Positions 26,386 through 35,441 of a stretch of 45,425 nucleotides of DNA are shown in pieces. The stretch is taken from NCBI GenBank assembly GCA_964540025.1, contig CAZIKQ010000010.1, forward strand, positions 1 through 45,425, in the 5' to 3' direction. The translations under genes and the position numbers were made by a program. Below the pieces are notes generated by a model. That model was not told where the DNA came from. It did not search any database and worked only from the letters and a program-made list of their open reading frames with translations. Position 1 is the first letter of the stretch, and each line of letters opens with the position of its first letter. Source of the stretch: RGIG250 sp964540025. Its GTDB lineage: Bacteria; Bacillota; Negativicutes; Selenomonadales; Selenomonadaceae.

Positions 26386-27414
26386 ATGGAAGAAAAGATT
26401 GCGCAGCTTAGCCAAGAGGCTGTGGAACTCATCAAGACCAGAGCTCAGACTCTGTCGGAGCTAAATGATATTCGGGTTCGATTCCTGGGGAAAAAGGGTG
26501 AAATCACCGGTATGCTGAAGAGCCTGGGCCAGCTTGCCCCGGAAGAACGGCCAAGGTTTGGTCAGGCGGTTAATCAGGTCCGGGCCCGGCTGGAGGAAAT
26601 GATTGCGGAAAAAGCAGCCGGGCTTAAGGCTGAGGAATTAAAGCGGAAGTTGGCCAGCGAGAAAATAGATGTTACCCTGCCGGGCCGTCCTCTGTGGACC
26701 GGTCATTTCCATCCGCTGACTCTGACCCTGAACCGGGTTAAGTCCATCTTCATGGATATGGGCTTTACCATTGAAGACGGCCCGGAGGTTGAATCTGACT
26801 ACTATAACTTTGAGGCTCTGAATCTGCCGAAGGATCATCCCGCCCGTGATATGCAGGACTCCTTTTACATCACTGAGGATATCCTCATGCGTACTCAGAC
26901 ATCCCCGGTTCAGGCCCGTACCATGGAAGCCCACGAGCCGAACAGTCCCATCCGTATGATCGCGCCGGGACGGGTTTACCGGCGTGATGATTATGATGCC
27001 ACCCATTCTCCTATGTTCACTCAGGTTGAAGGTCTTGTCATTGATGAAGGCATTACCTTTGCGGACCTGAAGGGAACTTTGGAGCTTTTTCTTCATAAGA
27101 TTTTCAGCGATGACGTAGGCGTCCGCTTCCGCCCCAGCTTCTTCCCCTTCACGGAGCCCAGCGCCGAGGTTGATATTTCCTGTGTCATGTGTCATGGCAA
27201 GGGCTGCCGGGTCTGCAAGGGAACCGGCTGGCTGGAGATCCTCGGGGCCGGTATGGTTCATCCCCATGTTTTGGAGATGAGCGGCTACGATCCAGGGAAG
27301 GTTTCCGGCTTTGCTTTTGGGCTTGGTGTCGAGCGTATTGCAATGCTGTCTTACGGCATTGACGACCTCCGCCTTTTCTATGACAATGACGTACGCTTCC
27401 TGTCCCAGTTCTGA
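26386..27414 (+). CDS. pheS: Phenylalanyl-tRNA synthetase alpha subunit
   Basis: A 342-residue catalytic subunit of the (alpha-beta)2 PheRS that charges tRNA-Phe. An N-terminal coiled coil (about 1-85) contacts tRNA. The class II core holds motif 2 around GRVYRRDDYDATHSP, the cysteine cluster CVMCHGKGCRVC and motif 3 in GLGVERIAML near the C-terminus. ATG 26386 has GAGGAGG 6 nt upstream; the TTG at 26371 overlaps that site and is rejected. pheT follows after 12 nt. Confidence 0.97.
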   Translation: MEEKIAQLSQEAVELIKTRAQTLSELNDIRVRFLGKKGEITGMLKSLGQLAPEERPRFGQAVNQVRARLEEMIAEKAAGLKAEELKRKLASEKIDVTLPGRPLWTGHFHPLTLTLNRVKSIFMDMGFTIEDGPEVESDYYNFEALNLPKDHPARDMQDSFYITEDILMRTQTSPVQARTMEAHEPNSPIRMIAPGRVYRRDDYDATHSPMFTQVEGLVIDEGITFADLKGTLELFLHKIFSDDVGVRFRPSFFPFTEPSAEVDISCVMCHGKGCRVCKGTGWLEILGAGMVHPHVLEMSGYDPGKVSGFAFGLGVERIAMLSYGIDDLRLFYDNDVRFLSQF

Positions 27415-27426
27415 GAGGTGATATAG

Positions 27427-29865
27427 ATGCAGATTTCTATCAAATGGCTTAAAGATTATATAGATTTCGCCGAGAGTGCCGGGGAGTTAGCGGAAAAGCT
27501 CACCCGGGCCGGTGTTCCCGTAGAGAACGTTATCCGGGCCGACAAAGGTCTGGAAAAGGTGGTTACCGGCCGGGTAGACGAAGTAATCCCCCATCCTGAC
27601 TCTGACCATATGTTTATTTGCACCATGGATGTCGGTGACGGCAAGCCGCTGACGATTGTCACCGGCGCCCAGAACGTTCGTCAGGGAGATATTGTTCCGG
27701 TGGCTCTCGTAGGGGCTGACCTTCCCTGCGGCAAGAAGATCGCCAAGTCAAAGCTTCGGGGTGTGGCCTCTGCCGGTATGCTCTGCTCGGCAGAGGAAAT
27801 AAAAATCGATACCGCAAACCTTCCGGACGAACAGATCAATGGTATCTATATCCTTGAGGCTGATACGCCGGTAGGCGTTCCCGTCGCCCAGGTTCTGGGC
27901 CTTGACGATGCTGTACTTGAGTTTGAGCTTACTGCGAACCGGGCGGACTGCTTCAGCGTGATCGGGATCGTCCGCGAGATCGCGGCTCTTACCGGCAACC
28001 GGCCTAAGTGGCCGGAAATCAAGGTCCGGGAGGATGATGGGGCAAAGGCGGCGGATATGATTAAGATCGCGATTGACGCTCCCGATCTTTGCTCCCGCTT
28101 CTCCGCCCGGGTGCTGAACAATGTTAAGATTGGACCTTCTCCCGCCTGGATGCGCACCCGCCTTGAGGGAGCGGGCGTCCGCTCGATCAATAATGTCGTT
28201 GATGTAACTAATTTCGTAATGATAGAGCTGGGTCAGCCTATGCATGCCTATGATTACGATGAAATTGTCGGACGGTCCCTTACCGCCCGCCGGGCAAAAG
28301 CCGGCGAAGAGCTCCATACCCTTGATGATTCCTCCCGCCTGGCAAAAGGCGGCGAGCTGGTGATCGCCGATGCTGTGAAGGCGGCCGGTCTGGCCGGCGT
28401 CATGGGTGGTTTGGAAACGGAAATCACCGGGAAGACCACCAGCGTTGTTCTTGAGTCGGCTTCCTTCTTTGGCCCTTCCATCCGCCGCACATCCCGTTCT
28501 ATCGGCCTTCATTCCGAAGCCTCCGGCCGCTTTGAGCGGGGCATTGACGTAGAACACACAATCCGCGCCCTTGACCGGGCTGCCCAGCTCCTTCAGGACA
28601 TGGGAGCCTGCACTGTCGCCCAGGGAGTAATTGACGTATACCCGGCGCCGAAGCCTCAGCCAGTTGTTCCCTTTACCGCGGAGCAGATCAATAAGCGTCT
28701 GGGTACTGATATCCCGGCGGAAGAAATTCTTCGGATCCTTGCCTCCCTTGATATAGCAGTCAGGGATCTGGGCAGCGGCAATTATGAGGCGGTTTCTCCT
28801 ACCTGGCGCAAGGATATTGTCCTCATGGAGGATCTATCCGAGGAAATAGCCCGCATTTACAGCTATGACAATATTCGCGCTACCCTCCCGAAGGGCGGCG
28901 TAATGCTGGCTCGTCAGAGCGATGAGCAGGATCTTATCGACAAAATCACAGAGGTTCTCGTAGCTCAGGGTATGCTTGAGACCAGGTCCTTCAGCTTCCA
29001 GCACCCGGATATGTGCGACAAGCTGAATATTCCGGATGACAGCATTCTCCGGACCATGATTCCTATAATGAATCCCTTGTCTGAGGATTACCCAAATGTT
29101 CGTACCTGTATTCTTACCACGCTGTTTGAGACCGTTTTGCGAAACTTCTCCCGCAAAAATGAGGATGTGCGGGTCTTTGAAATCGGACCGGTTTTCTTCC
29201 CCAAGGCTTTGCCGGTGACGGAGCTTCCCGACCAGAAGATGAAACTGGCCGGGGTCATTTCCGGACGCCGCTATCCGCAAAGCTGGACGGACAGCAACGA
29301 GATGGTTGATTTCTATGATGCCAAGGGCATTGTGGAAAGCCTCCTTGAAGCCATCTGTATCCGCGATTGCTCCGTTGAAGCAGGGGAGCATTTCTGTCTC
29401 CATCCGGGCAAGACGGCTGTTTTCAAGAAGGGCCGTGAAGTTATCGCTACCGTGGGTGAGGTTCATCCCCAGGTTATGGAAAACCTGGGCACGAAAAAGA
29501 AGATGTACATGTTTGTTCTGGCGGATACAAAGACTCTTTTGAAGTATTGCGGCCGGAGGGCAAAATTCACCCAGCTGCCCAGGTATCCGGCTGTTGAGCG
29601 TGATTTGGCGCTTACGGTGGCCGGCGATGTACCGGCCGGACTGATTTCCCGTACCGTTAAAAAGCAGGGAGGCAAGTATCTCCAGAGTGTCAATCTTTTT
29701 GACCTGTACATGGGCAAACAGCTGGGTGAGGGGAAAAAGAGCCTGGCCTTTTCTTTGAAATTCCGGGCGTCAGATCGTACCCTCACCGACGAGGAAGTGG
29801 ATGTGGCCTTCAATGCTATTGTTGAAGCAGTAGCAAAGAGCTGCGGGGCTGAGCTGCGCAAGTGA
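27427..29865 (+). CDS. pheT: Phenylalanyl-tRNA synthetase beta subunit
   Basis: An 812-residue subunit with an N-terminal OB-fold tRNA-binding domain (about 40-150), B3/B4 editing domain (about 210-360), B5 domain (about 405-475), a catalytic-like core and a C-terminal anticodon-binding FDX-ACB domain (about 715-810). It supplies editing of Tyr-tRNA-Phe and tRNA recognition. GAGAGGTGAT lies before its ATG. The length is typical and no break is seen. Confidence 0.97.
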   Translation: MQISIKWLKDYIDFAESAGELAEKLTRAGVPVENVIRADKGLEKVVTGRVDEVIPHPDSDHMFICTMDVGDGKPLTIVTGAQNVRQGDIVPVALVGADLPCGKKIAKSKLRGVASAGMLCSAEEIKIDTANLPDEQINGIYILEADTPVGVPVAQVLGLDDAVLEFELTANRADCFSVIGIVREIAALTGNRPKWPEIKVREDDGAKAADMIKIAIDAPDLCSRFSARVLNNVKIGPSPAWMRTRLEGAGVRSINNVVDVTNFVMIELGQPMHAYDYDEIVGRSLTARRAKAGEELHTLDDSSRLAKGGELVIADAVKAAGLAGVMGGLETEITGKTTSVVLESASFFGPSIRRTSRSIGLHSEASGRFERGIDVEHTIRALDRAAQLLQDMGACTVAQGVIDVYPAPKPQPVVPFTAEQINKRLGTDIPAEEILRILASLDIAVRDLGSGNYEAVSPTWRKDIVLMEDLSEEIARIYSYDNIRATLPKGGVMLARQSDEQDLIDKITEVLVAQGMLETRSFSFQHPDMCDKLNIPDDSILRTMIPIMNPLSEDYPNVRTCILTTLFETVLRNFSRKNEDVRVFEIGPVFFPKALPVTELPDQKMKLAGVISGRRYPQSWTDSNEMVDFYDAKGIVESLLEAICIRDCSVEAGEHFCLHPGKTAVFKKGREVIATVGEVHPQVMENLGTKKKMYMFVLADTKTLLKYCGRRAKFTQLPRYPAVERDLALTVAGDVPAGLISRTVKKQGGKYLQSVNLFDLYMGKQLGEGKKSLAFSLKFRASDRTLTDEEVDVAFNAIVEAVAKSCGAELRK

Positions 29866-29872
29866 TCCGGGC

Positions 29873-30235
29873 ATGAATAAAAAAGAATTGGGCAACATCG
29901 GCGAGGCAGCGGCTGCGGACTATCTGATGAAGAAAGGCTATCGGATCCGGGAAAAACAGTACCGGATCCGGGAAGCGGAGATAGACCTCATCGCAGAAAA
30001 AGCCGGGGTGATCGTTTTTGTTGAGGTAAAGACCCGGCAGACGGTAAGCTGCGGGTCTCCGGCTATGGCCGTAACGGCGGCAAAGCAGCGGAGGATAGTC
30101 AGGGCGGCTCAATGGTATATTATGGCAGAGAATCTCCATGAGAGCCTTTGCCGCTTCGATGTGTTGGAAGTTACGGTGAACGGTGATGGCCGGTTGCTGA
30201 TAAATCAGTTGGAAAATGCTTTTGACGCCGGTTGA
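29873..30235 (+). CDS. YraN family (UPF0102) nuclease-like protein
   Basis: A 120-residue protein with the PD-(D/E)xK nuclease-like core: E11 in the N-terminal helix, D38, E51 and K53 in EVKTR. The family resembles Holliday junction resolvases, but its role is not established. It starts 8 nt after pheT with no clear Shine-Dalgarno, suggesting coupling. Residues 23-36 contain a duplicated YRIRE unit (YRIREKQYRIREAE) encoded by a 21-nt direct repeat. Confidence 0.88.
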   Translation: MNKKELGNIGEAAAADYLMKKGYRIREKQYRIREAEIDLIAEKAGVIVFVEVKTRQTVSCGSPAMAVTAAKQRRIVRAAQWYIMAENLHESLCRFDVLEVTVNGDGRLLINQLENAFDAG

Positions 30236-30307
30236 TGTGTTTCGGTTTATTGAAGATCAGGAGCTGTTCGTAAAGCAGGGGAAAACCTTTGTCTTTGCGG
30301 GCGGCTC

Positions 30308-30336
30308 TTGTTTATTTGGATTGACTATCGTATAAT
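30308..30336 (+). promoter_or_regulatory. Promoter of rel
   Basis: TTGTTT (30308-30313), a 17-bp spacer and perfect TATAAT (30331-30336), giving a leader of about 80 nt. Confidence 0.78.
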
Positions 30337-30425
30337 TAAACGATAAACCATTAAATATATAACTTTACAGAAGCGGTGCCGCTTCATTGATGAAAAAGCA
30401 GTAAAATAAACTGGAGGTGGTCGGG

Positions 30426-32666
30426 ATGAGCGCTGCATATAGCGAGCCGGTGACAATAGACTTCATCCTGGATATCGTTAGAAAATCTCAGCCGGATGCC
30501 GATTTCGATATTATAAGAAGAGCTTACAATTTGGCGGCAGAAGCCCACAATGGTCAGAAAAGGGCATCAGGGGAGGACTATATAGTTCATCCTCTCAATG
30601 TTGCGGCCATCATTGCCGATTTGCACATGGACGAAGCCACTATAAGCGCGGCCCTTCTTCATGACGTAGTTGAAGACACCACCTTTACCCTCGAGCAAAT
30701 GGCCGAGATGTTTACTCCGGAGATAGCCATGCTCATTGATGGCGTAACAAAGCTCGGCAAGATAGAGTATAAGTCCAAGGAAGAGCGGCAGATGGAGAGC
30801 TATCGCAAGCTGTTTGTGGCCATGGCAAAGGATATCAGGGTCATTATCATAAAGCTTGCCGACCGCCTGCACAATATGCGGACACTGAAGTATATGCGGG
30901 AGGATAAGCAGCAGCGTATTGCCCGGGAGACAATAGAGATTTATGCCCCATTGGCAAACCGCATGGGTATATCCAATATCAAGTGTGAGCTGGAGGATCT
31001 TTGCCTTCGCTACCTCCATTCTGATGTTTACTACGATTTGGTAGAGAGAGTGAAGCAGAAGCGCACTGAGCGGATGGATTTCATTGAAAGCGCCATTGAG
31101 CAGATGCGCAAGCAGTTCATGAAGGATGGTATCAAGTGCGAGATCCATGGCCGGGCAAAGCATTTCTATAGCATCTATAAGAAAATGCGCCGGGACAACA
31201 AGAGCATAAACGAGATTTACGACTTGTCTGCCGTCCGGGTACTGGTTCATTCTGTCCGTGACTGCTATGCAGTTTTGGGGACGATTCATGAAATGTGGAA
31301 GCCTATTCCCGGGCGGTTCAAAGACTATATTTCCATGCCGAAGAGCAACGGCTACCAGTCTCTTCACACAACGGTAATGACCAATGGCTATCCTTTGGAA
31401 ATTCAGATCCGCACCTTCAAAATGCATCAGGTTTCTGAATATGGCGTCGCTGCCCATTGGAAATACAAGGAAGCAGGAGCCTCTGTAGGAGCGAGTGGCG
31501 AGCTGGATCAGAAGATGAGCTGGCTCCGTCAGATGGTAAACCTTCAGCAGGAGCTTAGTGATCCTAAGGAATATGTAGAGGCGCTGAAGGTTGACATATT
31601 CTCCGATGAGGTATTTGTCTTTACCCCTAAGGGGGAGATCATAAACCTGCCCAAGGGATCGATCCCCCTGGACTTCGCCTATCGCATCCATACCGAGGTG
31701 GGCCATCACTGTGTAGGAGCAAAGGTAAACGGAAAGCTGGTGCCGCTGGAGTACAAGCTCAAGAACGGAGACATTGTCTCCATCATCACCAACAAGGCGA
31801 ATGGCGGCCCCAGCCGGGACTGGCTGAACATAGTTGGTTCTCCTGACAGCCGGAATAAGATCCGCAGCTGGTTCAAGAAGGCAAAGCGGGAGGAGAATAT
31901 TGAGCGGGCAAGGGAAATGCTCCATACTGAGCTGAAGCATTTGAACTATGAGCCAAAGGAAATGCTTCAGAAAAATAAAATGCAGCAGATAGCGGAACGC
32001 TTCCACCTTGCCACCGAGGACGATCTGCTGGCTGCCATCGGCTACGGCGGGGTTTCTCTGAAAACCGTTGTCACCAAGCTGGTGGAACTGCACAAGAAAG
32101 AGGTTCAGGAAGCCTCCAGCGCTGATATGTCGAAAATCCTGGAAGAGCTGAAGCCACACAACGGAGCCTCCAAGCGGGCAGGGCACGGAGTTCTTGTCCA
32201 GGGAGAGAGCGGTTTGATGGTCCGGCTCGCTCACTGCTGCAATCCGATTCCCGGAGACCCCATTGTTGGATTTATCACCCGCGGCCGCGGTGTATCGGTT
32301 CACCGCTCCGATTGTCCAAACATATCCACCGGGCTCAGCGATATTGAGCGGGTGATGGAGGTCAGCTGGGATATCGGCATCGACAAGTTCTATACGGTCA
32401 AGCTGGAGATCACCTGCAACGACAAACAGGGAGTGCTCACCCAAATATTAGCGGTACCAAGCGAGCTAAAACTCAATATCAGTTCACTAAATGCAAGGGC
32501 AAACAGGAAAAACCACACCTCAATTGTTGAGATGGGGCTTGAGGTAAACAGCTCGTCTCAGGTTACGCAGGTCATTAACAAGCTGCGTCAGTTGAAGGAC
32601 ATATACAGCGCCAGCCGTAAAATGACTCCATCAGGCGGGAAGGGAGATGATGAGAATGAGGATTAA
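30426..32666 (+). CDS. rel: Bifunctional (p)ppGpp synthetase/hydrolase Rel
   Basis: A 746-residue RelA/SpoT homologue that makes and degrades (p)ppGpp in the stringent response. The N-terminal HD hydrolase is intact (HDVVED, H79 and D80). It is followed by the synthetase domain (GRAKHFYSIYKKM, then a catalytic region with YISMPKSNGYQSLHT). A TGS domain (about 398-460), a zinc-finger/helical region with HCCNPIPGD and a C-terminal ACT domain (about 670-745) follow. ATG 30426 has GGAGG 8 nt upstream; the GTG at 30417 lies inside that site. Since both catalytic domains look complete, it should be bifunctional. Confidence 0.97.
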   Translation: MSAAYSEPVTIDFILDIVRKSQPDADFDIIRRAYNLAAEAHNGQKRASGEDYIVHPLNVAAIIADLHMDEATISAALLHDVVEDTTFTLEQMAEMFTPEIAMLIDGVTKLGKIEYKSKEERQMESYRKLFVAMAKDIRVIIIKLADRLHNMRTLKYMREDKQQRIARETIEIYAPLANRMGISNIKCELEDLCLRYLHSDVYYDLVERVKQKRTERMDFIESAIEQMRKQFMKDGIKCEIHGRAKHFYSIYKKMRRDNKSINEIYDLSAVRVLVHSVRDCYAVLGTIHEMWKPIPGRFKDYISMPKSNGYQSLHTTVMTNGYPLEIQIRTFKMHQVSEYGVAAHWKYKEAGASVGASGELDQKMSWLRQMVNLQQELSDPKEYVEALKVDIFSDEVFVFTPKGEIINLPKGSIPLDFAYRIHTEVGHHCVGAKVNGKLVPLEYKLKNGDIVSIITNKANGGPSRDWLNIVGSPDSRNKIRSWFKKAKREENIERAREMLHTELKHLNYEPKEMLQKNKMQQIAERFHLATEDDLLAAIGYGGVSLKTVVTKLVELHKKEVQEASSADMSKILEELKPHNGASKRAGHGVLVQGESGLMVRLAHCCNPIPGDPIVGFITRGRGVSVHRSDCPNISTGLSDIERVMEVSWDIGIDKFYTVKLEITCNDKQGVLTQILAVPSELKLNISSLNARANRKNHTSIVEMGLEVNSSSQVTQVINKLRQLKDIYSASRKMTPSGGKGDDENED

Positions 32667-33276
32667 GACATTGGTTGTCGGCCCTATTGAAGTAAATTGT
32701 CATATACTTTGGGATGAGGGCACAAAGGAAGCAATTGTCGTTGATCCGGGTGGAAATCCCGAAAGAATAATGGCCGAGGTAAAAAAGGAGGGACTGATAG
32801 TAAAGGCGGTTGTCAATACCCATGGGCACAGCGACCATATCGGCGCCAATGATGCAATTTGTGAAGAAACCGGCGCGAAGCTGATGATCCACAAGGAGGA
32901 TGCGCCCATGCTGAGGGATCCCCGAGCGAATCTCTCAGCGTATATGGGACTGGATATCACTTCCCGCCCGGCGGACGAATATCTGGCGGAGGGAGATGAA
33001 GTTAAGTTTGGCCGTATATCGCTGAAGGTACTGCATACTCCCGGTCATTCCGCCGGCGGCATCTGCCTCTATGGCGAGGGGGTATTGCTCAGCGGGGACA
33101 CGCTGTTTTATGGCTCCATCGGTCGGACGGATTTTCCCGGCGGCTCATTGATCAAGCTGGTAAGAGGAATTAAGAGCAAGCTGCTTCCTCTGCCGGAGGA
33201 CACGATAGTCTTAACAGGGCATGGACCGGGGACGACCATTGGCGAGGAAAAGGTGATAAATCCCTATTTGGGATAA
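32656..33276 (+). CDS. Metallo-beta-lactamase fold hydrolase (glyoxalase II-like)
   Basis: A 206-residue zinc hydrolase with the HxHxDH motif H56-G-H58-S-D60-H61, a later metal-ligand histidine in PGHSAGG, the bridging aspartate in LSGDTLF and a final histidine in TGHGPGTT. The small size without the C-terminal glyoxalase II domain resembles the YcbL subgroup. The substrate is unknown. ATG 32656 is 9 nt after AGGGAG; ATGs at 32647 and 32650 are too close to it. It overlaps rel by 11 nt. Confidence 0.88.
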   Translation: MRIKTLVVGPIEVNCHILWDEGTKEAIVVDPGGNPERIMAEVKKEGLIVKAVVNTHGHSDHIGANDAICEETGAKLMIHKEDAPMLRDPRANLSAYMGLDITSRPADEYLAEGDEVKFGRISLKVLHTPGHSAGGICLYGEGVLLSGDTLFYGSIGRTDFPGGSLIKLVRGIKSKLLPLPEDTIVLTGHGPGTTIGEEKVINPYLG

Positions 33277-33282
33277 GGCAGT

Positions 33283-33316
33283 GGCGCAAATTTCTTTTGA
33301 AATTTGCGCCCTTTTA
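33283..33316 (+). terminator. Terminator after rel and the MBL-fold gene
   Basis: A perfect 12-bp stem (33283-33294 with 33299-33310) with a TTTT loop is followed by CTTTTAT. Confidence 0.9.
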
Positions 33317-33325
33317 TGTTAAGAT
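33297..33325 (+). promoter_or_regulatory. Probable promoter of the fur-hemZ unit
   Basis: TTGAAA (33297-33302), a 17-bp spacer and TAAGAT (33320-33325). The -35 element lies inside the preceding terminator hairpin. Confidence 0.5.
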
Positions 33326-33370
33326 GGATTGATGATTTTTGCTTTACCGTAAATCTTTTGGAGGGATAGC

Positions 33371-33814
33371 ATGAACAGCAGATTCACGATTCAGGATCTT
33401 GAGACACGTCTGAGAGCGCGGCGGCATAAGCTTACCAGCCAGCGGCGGGTCGTCCTGGAGATTTTCCTGGAAAATCAGGGTGAGCATCTCAGCGCTGAAG
33501 ATGTTTATGACCTGCTTCGGGATAAAGGGATGGATGTTGGTCTTGCTACCGTGTATCGCTCATTAGAACTTTTGGCAGAGCTGGGAATCCTTCAGCGGAT
33601 GGAGTTTGGCGACGGCTGCAGCCGCTATGAGCTGGGAGATAATGACCCGCTGGCCCACCAGCATCATCATCTTATCTGTCTCAGGTGCGGTAAGGTAAGA
33701 GAGTTTCCGGATGATATGCTGGATGATTTGGAGAGAGAGATTTCGGAAAAATCCGGTTTCAAGATCGATGATCACAAGGTCATGTTTTTCGGTTACTGTA
33801 AGGAGTGCCAGTGA
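33371..33814 (+). CDS. Fur-family metal-dependent transcriptional regulator
   Basis: A 147-residue Fur-family repressor. A winged helix (about 15-85, with LATVYRSLELLAELGIL as recognition region) precedes a dimerisation/metal domain with a QHHHL histidine cluster, C103-x2-C106 and C143-x2-C146. The four cysteines form the structural zinc site. At the position where PerR carries its oxidation-linked aspartate the sequence has RYELG (Glu), which favours an iron-type Fur over PerR; this is inference by recalled alignment. GGAGGG precedes the ATG. hemZ follows after only 3 nt. Confidence 0.92.
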   Translation: MNSRFTIQDLETRLRARRHKLTSQRRVVLEIFLENQGEHLSAEDVYDLLRDKGMDVGLATVYRSLELLAELGILQRMEFGDGCSRYELGDNDPLAHQHHHLICLRCGKVREFPDDMLDDLEREISEKSGFKIDDHKVMFFGYCKECQ

Positions 33815-33817
33815 GTA

Positions 33818-35404
33818 TTGCTGATAAAAAGCCTGATCATCCGGGAGAGTGAACGGGGAAATTTCCACGGATATCGTTCTGAAGTTGTAGAAAAGGTAAC
33901 AAAGGAAGTCCTCAATCTCTTTCGGCTGCCTCTATACGATGAGGCGGCAGAGCGGGCAAAGCAGTGGGCGCTGTACACCAGCCGGGCTCCGCTGCCGGAG
34001 CCTGATGGGGAGGTCTGGGAAATCCACCATTTGATAGTTGCGGATGAACCGGGTGATCCCGATACAGGAGTTACCGTTACCACTATCTTCTTCCGGGATG
34101 GTAAAGAAAGTCTGCCTGTCACAGGGAAATCGGCAGAGAATGAAGCTCCCAAGGCGGCAGTCCACCGGCTGGTGAAGCTGAATTTTTATAACATTCTGAT
34201 AAATGACAGTATTGCAAAGGATCTGGATATAGAGGAAGCGCCCTGGGGAATTCTCCATGGGGTCAGGCCGACGAAAATAGTCCATCATGCCCTCGACAGG
34301 GGGGAAAAACGAGAGGCAGTCATAGGTATGCTTCGCCGTGATTACGGAGCAGGGCTTGAAAAGTCTTCCCTGATAACCGATTTGGCTATCAGGCAGCGGC
34401 CGTTTTTGGCCAGGACTGATGATAAGACTGTCAGTATTTACATTGGGATACCATTCTGCCTTACCCGTTGCCTTTATTGTTCGTTTCCGGCCTACGTTCT
34501 GCCGGGAAGGGATGGACTGCAAAAATTTTGGCAGGCCATGACCGCTGATATAAGGGCGGCAAAGAATGCTGTCGAAGGATACGGTTTTAAGGTGCAGAGC
34601 GTTTATATCGGCGGGGGTACGCCTACCGCCCTGCCAAACGATATGTTTGAGCAGCTTCTGACAGCGGTGGAGGAAAACTTCATCACACCCGATACCATCG
34701 AGTTTACGGTGGAGGCCGGACGGCCGGACAGCATGAGTCTGGAAAAGATCGGTTCCCTGCGCCGTCACGGAGTGAACCGGGTCAGTGTAAATCCCCAGAC
34801 GATGCAGGAAAAGACCCTGCGGCGTATCGGACGCCGCCATACTCCGAAGGATATTGCAGCAATGTATCACCTGCTGCGGGGATTGGGTGATTTCTCCATA
34901 AATATGGATTTGATTATCGGTCTGCCGGGGGAAACGGTGGTAGAGGTCGCTGACACGCTGGCCCGGCTTGAACCGCTGAAACCGGATGATATCACCGTTC
35001 ACGCGCTGGCCCTGAAGCGGGGCTCCCGGCTGGCCATGCATATAGAGGACTATGAGCTTCCCAATGATGAAGAGGCTCAGAAGATGTTTGCAGCTGCCCG
35101 GGATGCTATCGAGAGCTGGGGACTGCGTCCCTACTATCTGTACCGTCAGGGCTATCAGCGGGGCGAACTGGAGAACGTAGGCTTCTGCCGCCCCGGCGCG
35201 GAGAGCATATATAACATACAGATAATGGAAGAAAGGCAGACTATTATTGGAATCGGCGGAGCGGCAACCACGAAGGTGGTGGATCCGGCTACCGGTATAA
35301 TGAAAGCCTGCTTTAATGCCAAGGAACTTTCGGTTTACATTGAAAGAATTGATGGATATACAAAGCGGCGGGCGGATTTCCTGGCTGCTGCCTATGGGGA
35401 CTAA
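33818..35404 (+). CDS. hemZ: HemZ-type coproporphyrinogen dehydrogenase-like radical SAM protein
   Basis: A 528-residue radical SAM protein closely resembling Bacillus HemZ over its whole length. The iron-sulphur motif is C214-x3-C218-x2-C221. It is followed by YIGGGTPTAL, VEAGRPDS and DLIIGLPGE, with YYLYRQGYQRGELENVGF near the C-terminus. HemZ is named for oxygen-independent coproporphyrinogen III oxidation but its true reaction is uncertain. The start is TTG at 33818, 12 nt after AAGGAG; no ATG gives a family-like N-terminus, and the TTG start gives MLIKSLII, which fits. Translation is probably coupled to fur, and the pairing links haem or radical chemistry to metal status. Confidence 0.93.
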   Translation: MLIKSLIIRESERGNFHGYRSEVVEKVTKEVLNLFRLPLYDEAAERAKQWALYTSRAPLPEPDGEVWEIHHLIVADEPGDPDTGVTVTTIFFRDGKESLPVTGKSAENEAPKAAVHRLVKLNFYNILINDSIAKDLDIEEAPWGILHGVRPTKIVHHALDRGEKREAVIGMLRRDYGAGLEKSSLITDLAIRQRPFLARTDDKTVSIYIGIPFCLTRCLYCSFPAYVLPGRDGLQKFWQAMTADIRAAKNAVEGYGFKVQSVYIGGGTPTALPNDMFEQLLTAVEENFITPDTIEFTVEAGRPDSMSLEKIGSLRRHGVNRVSVNPQTMQEKTLRRIGRRHTPKDIAAMYHLLRGLGDFSINMDLIIGLPGETVVEVADTLARLEPLKPDDITVHALALKRGSRLAMHIEDYELPNDEEAQKMFAAARDAIESWGLRPYYLYRQGYQRGELENVGFCRPGAESIYNIQIMEERQTIIGIGGAATTKVVDPATGIMKACFNAKELSVYIERIDGYTKRRADFLAAAYGD

Positions 35405-35441
35405 AAAATGTTCCGCACCTTAATTTGATGGAGGAGTAAGC

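Noticed and set aside
30567..32444. 625-residue open frame on the minus strand opposite rel
   Set aside because: It is fully antisense to a complete, motif-rich Rel gene. No family motif or ribosome-binding site is seen. Long antisense frames recur opposite dnaK, purL, mreB, PBP2, dnaJ and eno, which points to codon bias rather than genes.
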